NCBI RefSeq assembly: GCF_028769735.1
Contig: NC_088175.1
Coordinates: forward strand, 7,626,001 to 7,690,000
Reading direction: 5' to 3'
From: Zonotrichia leucophrys gambelii
Taxonomy: Eukaryota > Chordata > Aves > Passeriformes > Passerellidae
DNA: 64,000 nucleotides
Position numbers and translations under genes: made by a program. The notes under the pieces were generated by a model that ran no database searches, was not told the origin of the DNA, and saw only the letters and a program-made list of their open reading frames with translations. Each line of letters opens with the position of its first letter. The first letter of the stretch is position 1. Below, piece by piece: positions 1 to 14,200 of this stretch.

Positions 1-1480
1 ATCTTTGTATAACTTAAAGTCACTTCTGGCTTCTGCCTCCAGTTAGTTGGGATCCTTCTGAATGCTGCTCCTGCCCTTCAGCATGTTGACTGCTTTCCCC
101 ATTTTATATTGTCTGTAAATGTGTGAGGATCCTTTCTGTTCTAGCATCCAAATCTGGTGATTATTGGCTGGTATTGTCTACTGAGAAATACTGCACCTAA
201 TCTGTGGGCATAAAGGATTATGGACCAAAACTCCTTGAACTTCATAATTCAAGGAATTATTTGCCTGCCTATTCAGTCCATGTCTCCTCAGTTTGACAAT
301 TGAGGTGCTATGGAAGATAATGTTAAAAACCTTGCATATGTCAAAGCACTGGCAACCACCAATTCTCCCTAGTCCATGAAGCCACTTGCTCTTCTGCTTA
401 AGGCAGTGCAGGGTTTGCCTTTAGAAGTCTGTTTTCTTATTCCAGTCACATTTATGTCCATCATGCCTGGAAATAACTTCCTTTTAGAACTCATTCTACA
501 TTTGGTACAGCATGTGAGGTGAAACTCACTGATTTCTAGTTCTCTGGATCCTTTACTCTCTGCTGCCTTCACCTTGCCTTTCAGTTGGATTTTGTTTGTT
601 TGATTTTAAGTTACCAGTTTCCTGTCATGAGCAATTACCATGACTTTTCTAAGATGGTAGCCAGCAGCCTTCCAGAGACATCAGCTAACTTTTTTAGTAC
701 TTTGGATGTTTCCCATCAGATCCTAGGTACTTGCATAGGTCCAGCTTACCTAGATAGCTTTTTGATTTGGTTGCTCCTCTCCCTCAAGTTTTGCTAAATG
801 CAGAAATATGGTAAACCTGATAGCAGCACTTAGTGGTAAAGACCATGCCCAAAGTGTCGGGTGTCTCAACTTTTTCTGTACCTTTTATCACTAGGTAGCT
901 TCCTGATTTAGCAGCTGAATTACACTTTCCCCAGAGTGTTTTTTGCTCATGGTGAAAGCTTTTCTTCTTGCCTTTCACATTTATCCTCAATATTGGCTCC
1001 AAACAAGCTTTGGCCTCCCTCTTTCATGCTCTGCTTGCCCAGATAGTGCATCTGTATTCTCCTCCATCTGGCTGTCCCCAGTTCCAGTTTACCTCTGTTT
1101 CATTTGAGCTCTGTCAGTGAGGAGTCCTGTGCACAGTCAGCTGGCCTCCTGCTCTTTGGTGCTCAGAGAAGAGAGTCCAGGAAGATGACTGGCTGTCATG
1201 GACTCATTTGTAGCCTCCCAAGTCATTCTGCTTACCATTCCCTGAGCAAGCCCCAGCTGCAGTGAGTCCAGAGCCTTTAGCCTGCTTTTTTCCTTCCTTT
1301 CTTTTCTCAAGACTTCGCTACGATTTCACAATTACTGCATCCGAGGCAGTTGGCTGTCTCATGTGTAAGCAGTTCTTCCTTATTCATGAGTACCAGATCC
1401 TGCTCAGCCCTTCCTCTAGAAGCCTCTTCAGTGCCAGCATCAGACATTGCTCCCAGTGCATGTGAGAAATTCCCTGGATA
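1..1480 (-). mobile_element. Old CR1/L3-type LINE relic, antisense
   Basis: Reading left to right, successive pieces follow the order of the reverse-transcriptase region of amniote CR1-like LINEs in reverse complement. The clearest are GGAAGATAATGTTAAAAACC (about 312-331), GATTTCTAGTTCTCTGGATCC-like text near 530, and CCCATCAGATCCTAGGTACTTG near 712. The match is by remembered consensus and is heavily decayed, with no open frame of useful length. The right boundary is approximate. Confidence 0.55.
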
Positions 1481-2129
1481 TTTCACACCTTACTACAATG
1501 CTGTTCCAGGAGGTGTTGTGTGATTTAAGTCCTGCAGGAGGACAAGGGGCACTGAATATTGGAATACCAGCCTAAGATGATGTTTCATTTACTTTGGGAA
1601 CTGAAAATAAGTTTTCTTTAACTAGTTGCCTTGAATTAGAAGAAGCTGCAGCAAAGACATACAGATGGTATTTTGATTTTATTTGAAATTGAATACTTAA
1701 TTTTCAATTCATTTTGAATTACTATGTAACATACAGTCAAAATACTAATTCAGCTGCTATTGGCCATGCAGCTGATGAGATAAAATAACCTGGTTTTCTA
1801 TAGCCTGAATACTTTGGAATCCATAATATTTGTTCACAACTAATGAATTTGCATGTGATTAGAATAATTTTTCTTTTTGTCTCTAAGATTTCTAGTTTCT
1901 AATTACCCTGAAGTAATTAATATGCAACTACATGAAATACTACTTCAGATTGCACTGTATAGCTCTTATGTTCAGGCCATGCACATATACTTGCACATAT
2001 ATATGTGTGAGAAATAATTTTCATTCTTTTCTTTTTCATGTGACTAGTGAAAGAAGATCTTGTTCATTCATACTTATCATATTTTGTTTCATTGTAATTG
2101 GTGACAGTGTGCTTCTTAATCTGTTTTAG
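1481..2129. other. End of SETD3 intron 1, AT-rich, no feature
   Basis: AT-rich sequence leads to the acceptor at 2129. No CpG island, promoter-like sequence or exon is seen, so the SETD3 promoter must lie further left. Confidence 0.6.
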
Positions 2130-2239
2130 TTGGAAGATGGGGAAGAAAAGCCGAGTAAAAACTCAGAAGTCAGGTACAGGAGCCACAGCGACAGTATCTC
2201 CAAAGGAAATGTTGAATCTAATTAGTGAATTATTGCAAA
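2130..2239 (+). CDS. SETD3: SETD3 exon with start codon (exon 2 if one non-coding exon precedes)
   Basis: An acceptor (pyrimidine-rich tract ending in TTTTAG at 2129) is followed by 7 nt of 5' UTR and the ATG at 2137. The exon codes residues 1-34 plus one base and ends at donor GTAAGT (2240). The basic N-terminus [11 protein letters not shown] is the family's usual start. An acceptor directly before the ATG shows that the 5' UTR continues in an upstream exon outside the window. Confidence 0.95.
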
Positions 2240-5200
2240 GTAAGTTTTGTTTTTATGCCTCTCTGGGAAAAGGGATGCTTTTCAAACCACACCAAAACAT
2301 TTTCTTGCAGAAGCTAGTGAGTTGTATTTTTTCTGTTGTAAATGACCAAGCTTGCTATTTCAGAGTGCTTAAGGTGCTTTGAGATACATACTAAACTACT
2401 TCTGTTAATATATGCCACCATTGGCTTATTTAAATGGGTATTTATTGGACAGACCATATTTGTGGCAACGTTTGGCTTTTCATCTGAATACAAGCATAAA
2501 TACTGGGTGAGATTAGATTTTTAAACAACCAGATAACTTGGCATTGAAGCTTTGTCAAAAATGTTTTTCTTGTAACCTTGAAAAATTACCCTGTTTCCAT
2601 TCATCACTTGAACAGTACTTTGAACTGATACTAGAGTAGGGAAATTAACTGTGGGAATCAGTAATACAATTCAGTTCAACTGCACAGATATTTTTGTTGC
2701 TTAGATAAATTTGTTGTTGTTGTTGTTTGGAAACTTTTCGTAGTGCTTAGATCTTGTGTATATACCAAAGATTGTTTCACTTGTTGAGGAACTTGGAACT
2801 CATCCATTATTTCTAGTAAATATGAAAAGCAGAGCATAATTTCATACAATGATGCTAAAATACTATTGACTCTTTCTACTGTCATTAGTAACTGTGCTGT
2901 GGTAACAGTTCTTTTTGAAACACAACTCCAGACTTTCATATTCTGGACACATCTAAGTGTTGCCTTAGAAAAATTAAAATTTTTCCTAGCATTGCTCATG
3001 AGGAGGAGACAAGGAGTTGGCAAAGCAATTTGATGCTTATGCTACAATTGGCCTCTGCTTTGCTACCAAAAATAAAATGTGGATCTAATTTGCTAAGCAA
3101 AGACAAGTATCAGCTGTTCTTTTTGTCAAGCTTCCATATTTTATTCTATGCTAAGATTTTTCAAATCACTTGAGCAAGGTAATCTTCAGCTGTCCACTTG
3201 GATTTACATGGCTTAGATCAAGAAATCCACACACTGACATTTAGAATATTGGCAGAGACACTGTGGATGTAATCTAAAGCTGAAGCATGGCTTTGTGTTC
3301 CTTTACTTGTCCCTGCAGTACTTGTGCATCTATGAAAACAGTAATGACTAGGCAGGTCAAATGTATGTACCAACAAATTTCTCAATTATTTAAGGTATTC
3401 TCTGTGCTATTATTATCTGCTTTCATTACAGCAAGAGTGATGGCAAGCAGGGTAATGTAAACAGAGTGCTTTGCTTGAATTATTGAAAACAGACACTTTT
3501 TTTGTTGTTTGTCTTATCTGAGATATTATTTACTTAATGGCCTGGTTGTTTACTTTTTTTTCTTGCCAGCTCTTTAGACATTTGCTATTTCTTATATCTG
3601 AAGGAATATTAAAAATAAGATAAGTTATAGTGTTAAGATTTCAAAAGTCTAAATTAATTACACACACATATATATATGTAATTAATTTACATATATATAT
3701 ATATATACATACATATATATATATATATTTTCAAAATGTACTTAATTAAATAAAATATTTTCATTTCCAGAATGCAGCAGTCCTCCCCCAGGTCCTGGTA
3801 AGGAATGGGAGGAATATGTCCAGATCCGTTCGCTTGTGGAGAAAATCCGCAAAAAGCAGAAAGGTAAATGTGAAACACTTGCAGTGTTTCTGAAATGTTC
3901 AGGTGGGCTTCAACACTGGCATTAACCATTTTAATACTCAGAATTCTGAATGATTATGACAAACAAATGATCCTGTGAGAATTTTGTCTGAAAAGTAGAA
4001 AAAGGAGCTTGAAATTGTTTTCTCATCACCATCTGAAGGACTAGAAGTAACAATCCTTAGAGAATAATTGGCTGCCTTGGTTCCTTGTGGCATGGTCTGC
4101 TGCTCTGCCTCTATAAATCTGAAGATTCTAAAGTTAAATTTGTAACTGTTTTACATTAAGGCTTTACTGAATGTTGAAACAGTTTCAGCAAGACGACATC
4201 AGGACATCAAGTGATGACAAAAGTCACAAAATAAATGCAGCAGCTAATAAGTCTCTCTGCTCTAAATGACGCACATAATCAAAATAAAGAAATTATTGTA
4301 ATATCACAGTTCATGAGGAATTTTATTACCAGTTTTCCAAAGTTTAAGGTATGCTTTTTTTTCATACTAGACCAGTTTTCTTCTATTATGGTATGTAACC
4401 TCTTGCTGTTGATAATACTTTTTTATATTAATTTTTTATGTTTGGAGGCATACTCTAAAAAATCTTTTTCATATAATTTTAGTAAAAGTAACTTCTTTTA
4501 TGACAGATATATTTTAATGACTGAGAAATAACTTGCAATTAATAGATTTGAGCTGGATGTACCTGAAAAAGTCCTAAACAATTCTTCCTTCTCTGATATT
4601 TATACAGTTATAGCAAGAAAGCCAGACTACATATAGATGGAGCTTGACTAGTTCATGGTGTTACTTGATAAAGCAAATACTTAATTTCCCTTTTACACCT
4701 GTTTTTAATATATTTTGACTGATGCAAGGAGATCTGACTCCATGAAAGGACTTAACACACCTCTCAACATCAGTTTTTGGTAGAGGCTGTATGGAAGAAT
4801 AAATGATGCTCTTTCAGTGACTGCATTCTGTAGTGATGTAGATGTGAACTTGATTCATTTTTAACTGTGCCATGACTTGGTATAAACTTACTGTACATGT
4901 GCAGGTTTTTATGATGTAATATAATTGTTAAAGTAAGTCATAATTCAGGTTAATAAGAGCAGAGTTAGCACTGGGGTTGGCCTCTCTGAATCTTTCTTCT
5001 GCACCAGAAAGATTAAACTATCCACAGGGAAGATGCTGCTGGCAGAGATGGTAGAATTAGTGTAACAGTATCATGTTAATAGGGCATAGTTTTTTCCTTG
5101 GAAGATACAAAACCTACTAACCACACTGCTATTGACATACAAGTGTCTTTGCATGTAACATTTTTACATACATAGTGAGCAGCAAAGGTATGATGTCTTT

Positions 5201-8200
5201 CAAGACTATTTTTAATAGAACATAGTAGTTCATCTACAGAGTCTTCTAACTCAGTAAAGGGTTTAGATCTAATAATATATAATTAATATATATTGCCAAA
5301 AATGTTATACTTTGTGCTTTTCTTTACTAGAACATGGGGTTGCAGGATGAACTAGAATGATCTTCAGTATAGAAAACTCTTAATTTGAAAACTAATTTTT
5401 TAAATTTTTAAAATTTTCCTTGTTTGACTAATTAGCAAAATCTTAAATAAAGCTAATTTTCAATATAGATTTTCATCAGAACAGCTTTATTTTGTTTCAT
5501 GTAGAAACTTTTTATTTCCCAGTGGTGCTTATGACTTAAAGGAGGTGATCTTCTCTTTAATTTGGAAAAAATTGGGAAGTATTGGTCCACATTGTATATG
5601 AGAAACAGAAGTAGAATTTTAGAGATGCTTAAAGAATGGTCCCAAGTACAAACTGGATGTTCAAAGCTTCCAGTAGTCTTAGGCAGTAGCAAAAGTTGGA
5701 AATCACAAGAGCAAAATCTTGGACAGTGTAAATACCTACCAAGTTCTGTAGAAACTATGCAAGTAGCTTTACTATGTTTGTGAGGGCATTATATTAAAAA
5801 AATACTTTGCAAATGCTTAATAAATTTTTATACTGCATCATCAAAGATAAATGTTTTAAATGATGCTTGCATTTTTAAGTTAACTACAGATTTGTTTGGT
5901 TCTGGGCCTTGAAATGCAAAATTTGGAGGCAGGAGGGGGATATTTTAAATACACTAATGCTACTTGCCTAAAATAATTTTGATCTCAAAATGTGTTTTGT
6001 TCTCTGTGCTTAGCCAAAATATCTTTGGATGTAAAGCATCTTGCTGATAACATTTTGTCACTCATAAAATGGCCTGAGCATTTTGGGGTTCTTTGTACTC
6101 ATTTAATGTTATCTAAGTTTGGGTTGAAGAGAACACACAGAGGCAAAGAGGTACAAAAGGAGCTGGCTGAGAATAGCCAGGAACTATTACAGAGAGATTC
6201 AAATGCATTCACAGTAGAAGAAAGCTGAGGAAATGAATGAGGCTTGTGATTCCACTGGTGGACCACATGCTGTTGGAGAATTAAAGTGTAAAAGTTTGGA
6301 TGAGCTCTGTGATGTCAGGAGGGTGATCCTTAGATAGTTTAGATCTATCCTTAGATCTATCCTTAGATATTTTAGTAGATCCATATGCTACAGGAAAAGG
6401 CTAACTGTCTTATATGTGAAAGAAGGAACTCAAGATCTGTTTATCATCAGTTGCAGTGCTGAATTAATGAAATTGCAGCTTGCCTCTCAAATTCTTCCTT
6501 GTCTGTATCAACATGTTGTGGTGATTGCATTTATCATTGATATTAAGATTGGAAATATTTTGGCTTTTATTAAAAGGGAAAGAAGAGGAGAGTTTCATAT
6601 TTCATTACTGCTCAGTTTGGGCAGTTGCATTTTTAACATGACTGGTAAGCCATTTTGGCACAATAATGAATTTGATGAAAATTGGGTATGACATTTATAT
6701 AATATTGAGTAATACTTAACAGAGACCAGTTCTGACTCAGTTTCTTCAAAGTAGCACTGCTGTGAGATAGCAGATAGCTTTTAACATGGGCTTCTATACT
6801 GAGCTCTTTTATCTTTCTGGATCCTCTTATTTCTGCATTTGTTTTTCAATAAATTGTGTATATAGGTTTGTCTGTTGTCTTTGATGGAAAAAGAGATGAC
6901 TATTTCCCTGAATTGATAAAGTGGGCAACTGAAAATGGAGCATCCACAGAGGGTTTTGAAATAGCTAACTTTGAAGAGGAGGGATTTGGCTTGAAAGCAA
7001 CAAGAGAGATAAAGGTGAGCATGTGAACATTTGACTTAGATTAGAAAATTGTGTTTGGTATCTGCAGAGCTCTGAAATGCTCACCCTTTTCCCCCTTTTA
7101 CCTGCTTATGCTGTTCTGAAACACTGCACTTGAGAATAACATTATTGATAAAATATTGGTTTTGATGACTACTGATAGTACTGTGAATTTTTAATCAGTC
7201 TTTTACACTGATGTATCCCTTTATTCCATGTTTTCTAACTATTTAGTCTCTTCTTTCATGTCCCTTTTAAAGAACTGAACAAGTTTTTTTTGTCTGAAAA
7301 AGAATATTTGCAATACCTATTTAGCCTCTTCTCTTCTTCATTCATGTTCCTTCTTTTAAAGAATTGGTCTTTTTGTCTCAGAAAGAAGTGTTTGAAATAC
7401 CTATTTTCCAGTGAAAATGAAACAATCCCCAAATGATGATATTATGATAATTTTAAAGGATTTTTTTTTATCATCAGATAAGGAGTATAGACACACACAG
7501 AGTTAGGTAACTGTTAAAAGCTAAGCATTTAAAATTGTGTCTTTCCATTCCCATTTTTAGCTGGGAAACAGGTTTGAAGACCAATCAGCCGTTGTAGAAT
7601 GACTGTTAGAAAATGAGCCCTATATAATCATTTGAGAGCTTCATTAGCACACAGTTAATACATTGATAAAAATCCTGATCAGTTCTGCTAGAATAAAAAC
7701 AGCCAATATGAAAAAACTCTACTGTGAGAAAATATGGGATATGTAATTATTAGGAAGATAATGTGTCTGATAGCTTTAAGTTTGTGCTGTACATTTAGCA
7801 GTTCCAAAATGGGAGGGCTTTATTTTGTATCTGAGTGCCTGTTTTAAAGTTTTGTGTAATGCAGATTGAAACACTGCTTACCACAATGTGAAACACAGGT
7901 TGTTTGTTGAATTTGCAGTGGAAGAGAAGGAAGAATTTTGATTCAGAATAATTTTGATTTAAAAAAATAATGTGAACAACTTGTAATTTAAAGTTGGTGT
8001 ATATTTGAGACACTTGGCATACAATATAAATGCTGGCTGACCCTCTATTGCATTTCTTTCCTTTCTGTAGGCTGAAGAATTGTTTCTGTGGGTTCCTAGA
8101 AAACTGTTGATGACGGTTGAGTCAGCTAAAAATTCAGTTTTAGGTAAGAGCTCAAGGAAGTTCTTAAGAAAGAAATTAATATTTATGGGATGTTTCAGTA

Positions 8201-11200
8201 GGAGACTTTCTTTTTTTAGCTGATCTTCTTTATTACAGGGCTTGCTTATCATGCCAACCATCAGGTTGGGAATACTTAGAAACTTGAAGTGTCAGTGGAA
8301 AGAATTTAATTTCCCGGTTAGTTTCTGGCTGAGTGCACTGGATATCTTCCACAAGTGTTTGTGTTATTTTGAACATGTATTATGTAGCTTGTATAGTACT
8401 TGGAGATAAAATGTTCTGAGGTATTGAGAATATTGTTCTAGTTTTGTAATGCAGTTGTACACGAGGCATTTGCTGTGTCAAAAATCTTGCAGTATAATAA
8501 ATGTAGGCTAAATATTTTAGAAACCTGAAAAGCTTTTTCTTTTTGTTGAGTGCTTATCTGTTATTTAATCATGTTAATTTAAAGTAAATCTAGAATGATA
8601 TTTTCCATGGAGAACCAATTTAGTTCCTTGCCTTTCTTGGTTGATTCAGGATCTCTGTATTCTCAAGATCGAATTCTTCAAGCCATGGGCAATATAACAT
8701 TGGCATTCCATCTCCTTTGTGAGCGAGCCAATCCCAACTCTTTCTGGCTGCCCTACATCCAGACTCTCCCCAGTGAATATGATACTCCTCTCTATTTTGA
8801 AGAAGATGAAGTACAGCATCTTCAATCAACTCAGGCCATACATGATGTTTTTAGCCAATATAAAAATACAGCTCGACAATATGCCTATTTCTACAAAGTT
8901 ATTCAGGTAAGAATCTTAAATATAGTATATACATGTAGTTCTCATGATCCTTATTGTGGAAGCTGTGAAAGCAGTGATGCTGAATAATAGTACAAGTATA
9001 TTGCCCTTGAAAGTCTGAATCATTAAAGCAATTTCCTGCTGTTTTTTTTTAAACTGCTGTTGAAATTTTGCAGTTCTGTAGGGTTATAGATGTATAAAAA
9101 AGTATTTAGGTGGTTGAGAGAAGTGATTATTGCCCTTTGTTTAAAAATGACTGAGGCTTCATCTGGAATACTGTACAATTTTGGGCCTACCAGTGCAATA
9201 GACACATTGACAAACTGGAAACTTGTTGATAAACTGGACTGAGACCAGGGGAGGACTATTAAGATGTAATTTGCTTGAGCCCTTTATCTGTATGGGAGAC
9301 CAAGGGATCTGGATTTGTTTGTTTTGGGGAAAAGGAGATTAGGAATGATCCAGTCACTGCTTTCATCTTGCTATTGTTAGCCAGTCTCTAGAAGTTTGTG
9401 GGTTGCAAACTTTTCTATATGACCTGCAGAGATCTGCAACCTGTGCATGCTTGTATGATTCTTTGAAAACTGTGTAATTTACACTTAAAGTAAAATTATA
9501 ATTGTTAATTGACAGAATAAAACCATTGCATATGTTGTATTTCCAATGAACTGGATTAACTGTTGTTTTCAGTTCTGTTTAGTGTAATTATTTTTAATTG
9601 CTTTCAAATACAAAGATAAACCCATCTGGTAACAGTTAGGGTATGGAGAGGCTTGAGATGGGTGAACTTTTCATTGTGTTCTGAAGTGATGATTTAAACC
9701 AAGTTTCTGACAGAACTCTGTTAGTCTGACTGATATCTGGATATAATGTTGTAGTGAATGTTGATGTGTTGTTCTCAAGGTAGTGCTCAATGTCCAGATA
9801 TTCAAAGCTTTTTGTGGCACAATCTGTATAAACAATGTATGGCTCTGTGTACTGAATCTCCACAAATGTGTGACCTAGAGACATTTTGTTTGGCCGTGAG
9901 AGAGGTCAGAAGACACAAGGCAATTCTGTTCTCCTTTAGTGTTATCAGAGTTCCAAAGCTGTTCTGTCAACTGTTTTAATTTAACAAAAGTTACATTATT
10001 TTGTGTAGCTGTTTGGTGTTTCAAGAACTGAATATGTTTCGAACACAAATTCAGTTTATGGAGTATAAGGAGCAGAGGGATGCGTTTTGAAAATTGAGGT
10101 AATTGAAAAGGACTGGTGAAAACCACATCAGATGCACAAGGAATAAGCTAGAAATAGTGGAAGGGATATTGGAAGGGAACTGAATTCTTCCTTCCAGGTG
10201 TCAGTAGAGGAAACAATAGTTCAGGCAACTTTTTTTCTTGCTGTGGCCTCTCCTGGACTGCCAGTCCACACTTGGTCTTCCAGCCTTCACTTAGTTTCTC
10301 AAAATATGCTGCCTGATCAAACAGAGCTTCTAAATGTTGGGCCTTAGAACATTTTTTTCACCCTAAAAGGGTCTTCTGGTTTTAACAAGTTATTAGTGGA
10401 ATACTGTGTAACATTATCCAATTCTTCTAGCTGCTATTCTTGCTCTTGCAGCTCTTTTCAGAACTGAGTCAGCTGAACTATCACTGACCAGTTCCTTCAT
10501 TTTCACTAATCCTGCACCAGTACTATTATGGGAGAGGTTGTGTGGCTGCAACATTAGTTTTAAAAAAACTCTGAAATGCAGAATGGTCAGAAAATGAGAT
10601 CAATTTTTTTTTTGTTCTCCTGACAAATGCTTTTATTGCTTGCCTTGTGTTCTTGTTACATATCTTGTTCTATAGCTATTGTTTCACATTGTTGAACATG
10701 AGATGAAGGTAGATCAGGTAGGATTCATTTGCTTTATTTACTTTACTGTGCAGAATGAGAGGTAATAAGTATTTAGTTAAATTTTAAGTGGGCCCTGGTT
10801 ATTTGGTGCCTTACTACTGCACTGCCATGTAACCACAATTTCAGCTGAATGTTTCTTCACTACTATTCAGCAAATAGTGCTGTTCACATTAGAAAATCAA
10901 ATGAACTCAGTTGGCTCCAGGAATGCCAACTGTATGTATTGGGCAGCTATTATTAATGTTTTTGATGAAAACTTATGGAAAAGTTTAAATTTTTGATTTC
11001 TGCTTCTGCTCTCAAAAATAAGAGCCTGTAATTTATTAAATGGTGGAGGAAAGGAGTTCATAGAGGAAAAAATAGAAGTCTCTTTCTTCCCTAAAACAGT
11101 ACCATTTTTCCTTATTCATAAAAGCTGAAATTAATTTTAGTATCAGCTTGCATGTACTCATATCATGTTTTGAACAAAATTGACCCACAAAATACTAATG

Positions 11201-14200
11201 CTAAGGGTAATTCATGAGCAGATGGAAAAGGGAAGAAACAGCGAAAGAGAAATTTTTCATATAAATGAAAAAAGCAAAGCAAACCCACTTGTCTATGAAA
11301 GGCAGTGTACTCTGCAAGCTTGATTAAATGAGGGTATTTTCGATTTTCATATAAAATCATTTCATTCAGTATTACTACTGCTTTAGTAGAAGTGTTTAAA
11401 TGAAAGCTGTCCTGTGTGACCAGGATTTTCATATTGCTTTCAATATGCAGACTAATTTTTTTTAAATAGAAATACCTTTTAAAGTATATATTTTTAAGCA
11501 CAGATACATTTTTTATAATACAAAAATCTTAAAACTATGTTTACTTTATTGATAGTTGTTCTACTGTGGGAAGTAATGCTAGCAGCATCCTGAAATAGAA
11601 GCTGGGGTTTTTTGCTAATTGAAGATACTAAAAAAAGGAACTACTTTGTGCAGACAAAATATTCTAACTGCAATATTTTTAGTCTACAAAATATTTCTAA
11701 TGGTGGGAGGAATAAAAGGGTTAACAGGTCCTGTCTTCAAATGCTTCTTTTTCTTTCCAAATAGGATTGCTAGACTGCTTATAAAATAATTTGGCTTCTG
11801 ATGGTGAGCAGTTTCAAACATGGTTTGAGAAGTGCTGCTCTGTTTTATTTCCTTAGCTTCTCCATGAAGGGTGAGTGCTGCAGTTCTGACTCGTTCTCCA
11901 AGTGCTTAGTCTGGCTACACATGAAGAATGGGCAGATTTATGAATTTCACAGCTGTTGCAAGCTAAACTCTAGTCTGGTTTGATAAGCAGAAACAGGTGG
12001 GATGTTGAGCAGACAAAAATAAACTCTTGAGCATGTTAGCCAGGCTCTATAAACCACACTGACACCTCTCTAAACATATGTAATTTGATAACTAAAAAAT
12101 AGTTAAAAGTTGTTGCAGATGTACTTCAGTGGTGCATTTGGCCTCTGCATTGGTATCAAAATACAGGGAATGCTCAAAAGATTATTTTCATTGCTGCAGA
12201 CTTGTAGTTTGCAAGATTTTTTTATAGTTTGTTCCAAAGAGAAATTCTGTAAGCTGCGGGGTTTTGCCTTCTCAGGAGAAGAGAAAGGAAGGTATGCCTG
12301 TGACTTCCTTAACATTTATGAGCACCGCATGCCTGCAGAAGGGTGAACAAAGCCCACATATTTATGGCTTAACGTTAAAAATTTTTTGTCCACTGAAATG
12401 TGGTAAGATAGACACAAGAGGGAGCCATATAGTTTACAGACAATCACAGTTAGATCATATTCCTAAAGAAAATACAGCCAAGTTTGAAGCTTTTTTAAAA
12501 GAATATGCAGTGGTCTTTGTGTTTAATTTTCAGGTGCATCTCTATGCCTGTTTGTAGTCAGTTACAGAGAAGTTTTTGTGAATCAAAACAAGATATGAAG
12601 ACAAGGAATGCACTTAGAGAAGGTGGAAGGGTCCAAACTATTTACATTTTGAACATGATGAGTTGGAAAGCAGTGTTGTATCTTTCCCCCAGCTGCAGTA
12701 AAGGCTGCTACTACCTGCCTAAATAAAAGACAATTTTATAATAACTTTAGTTGCCTTTAAAAATATTTGAAGTGGTAAGTCCAAAACCAGCAGACCATTA
12801 GCTAACCATAGCTTTTGCCATGGCTGTATGCATTCAGTGACACTCTGTAAGTAAGTAGTATCTCTACGAAGCTGTTTCTCATGTGCTGCAAAAAACACCA
12901 GTTTTGTGGGACTGTCCAGAATGACAGTTTGGCATTGATGTACACAGTGTTTTCAGCCTGTAGTCTTTGGACCACTGAGGGACCACATTTTTTTTCCTGA
13001 AGAGCAAGTTATCAGTCTGGAATAAAAAAAACAAAAGACCTGAACCTCAGCCAATATTGTTGACAGTTCAGTGGGCCTCTGCTATAAGGCCTAATCAGGA
13101 GGAAGAAAGAAGTGAATGAGGACTTCTACAGATAGCTAAAAACAGCCTCACATTTGCAGAGCCTGGTCCTCAGTGGGGACCTCACTCCAGTATCTGTTAA
13201 AGGAACAGCACAGCAGGGCATGAGCAGTCCAGGAGGTTTGTGGAGAGCTTCCTCAGCCAAGCAGTGGAGGGGTCAATGAGGAGAGGTGCTGCTTGCATTC
13301 AGGGACCTCATACTTACAAACAAAGAAGGGTTTGTTAGAGATGCAGAGGTTGAAGACAGCCTTGGCTGTAGTGACCATGAGGTGGTGGATTTCAGGATCC
13401 TGAGAGGAGCAAACAGAAAGGTCACGATGCTGGACTTCAGGAGAGCAGTATTGGCTACTTCATGGACCTGCTTGGAAGAGTCCCATGGGATAAGGCTTTG
13501 GAGAGCAGAAGGATCCAAGAAAGAAAACATGGTTAGTATAGATAGAGCACCTCCTCTAAGTTCAGGAGCAGTTCATCCCAAAAGCAAGAAGTCAGGCAAA
13601 AGTGCTAGGAGACCTTCATGAATCAGCAAGGAACTCCTGGCAAAAACTCAGACATGAAAAGCAGGCATAGGAAGGTGAAAGCAGGGACAGGTAACTTGTA
13701 AGGAATATGGAGATATTGGCCAATCATCCAGGGATGTGGTTAAGAAACCTAAAGCCCAGTAGGAATTGCATGTTACAAGAGATTTCATAGGTGATCAAGA
13801 GGGTTTCTGTATGTACATAGGTGACCAGAGGAAATGTGGGCCTGCTGCTGGATGGAGCAGGGGACTGTGACATAGAACATGTAAAATGGGAGTACCAAAT
13901 GCCTTCCTTTACTGGTAAGACTGGCCTTCAAGAGTTGCAAGTACCAGAATGCCATCTAGATGTGCCTGGACAAGCTTGAGAAATGGGCTATTGGGAACCT
14001 CGTGAAGTTCACCAGGGGAAAGTGCAAGGTGCTGCACCTGTGTTGGGGCAACTCATGCTATCAATACAGCTGTGGGCTGAAGGGATTAAGAGCAGCCCTG
14101 CAAAGATGGACTTTGGGAGTGCTGGTGAAGGAGCCAGCCATGTGTGCTTGCAGCTCAGAAAGCCAGTTGTACCCTGGGCTGCATCAAAAGCAGGGTGGCC

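Noticed and set aside
2098..2382. An in-frame start upstream of the SETD3 ATG at about 2098, and readthrough past 2239
   Set aside because: The upstream ATG lies in the intron before the acceptor at 2129, and reading past 2239 enters the intron after donor GTAAGT. The spliced frame starting at 2137 matches the family.
13273..13621. Open frames of 85-111 codons on both strands near 13.3-13.6 kb
   Set aside because: The + frame is the CR1 endonuclease remnant and the minus frame is its shadow; neither is a host gene.
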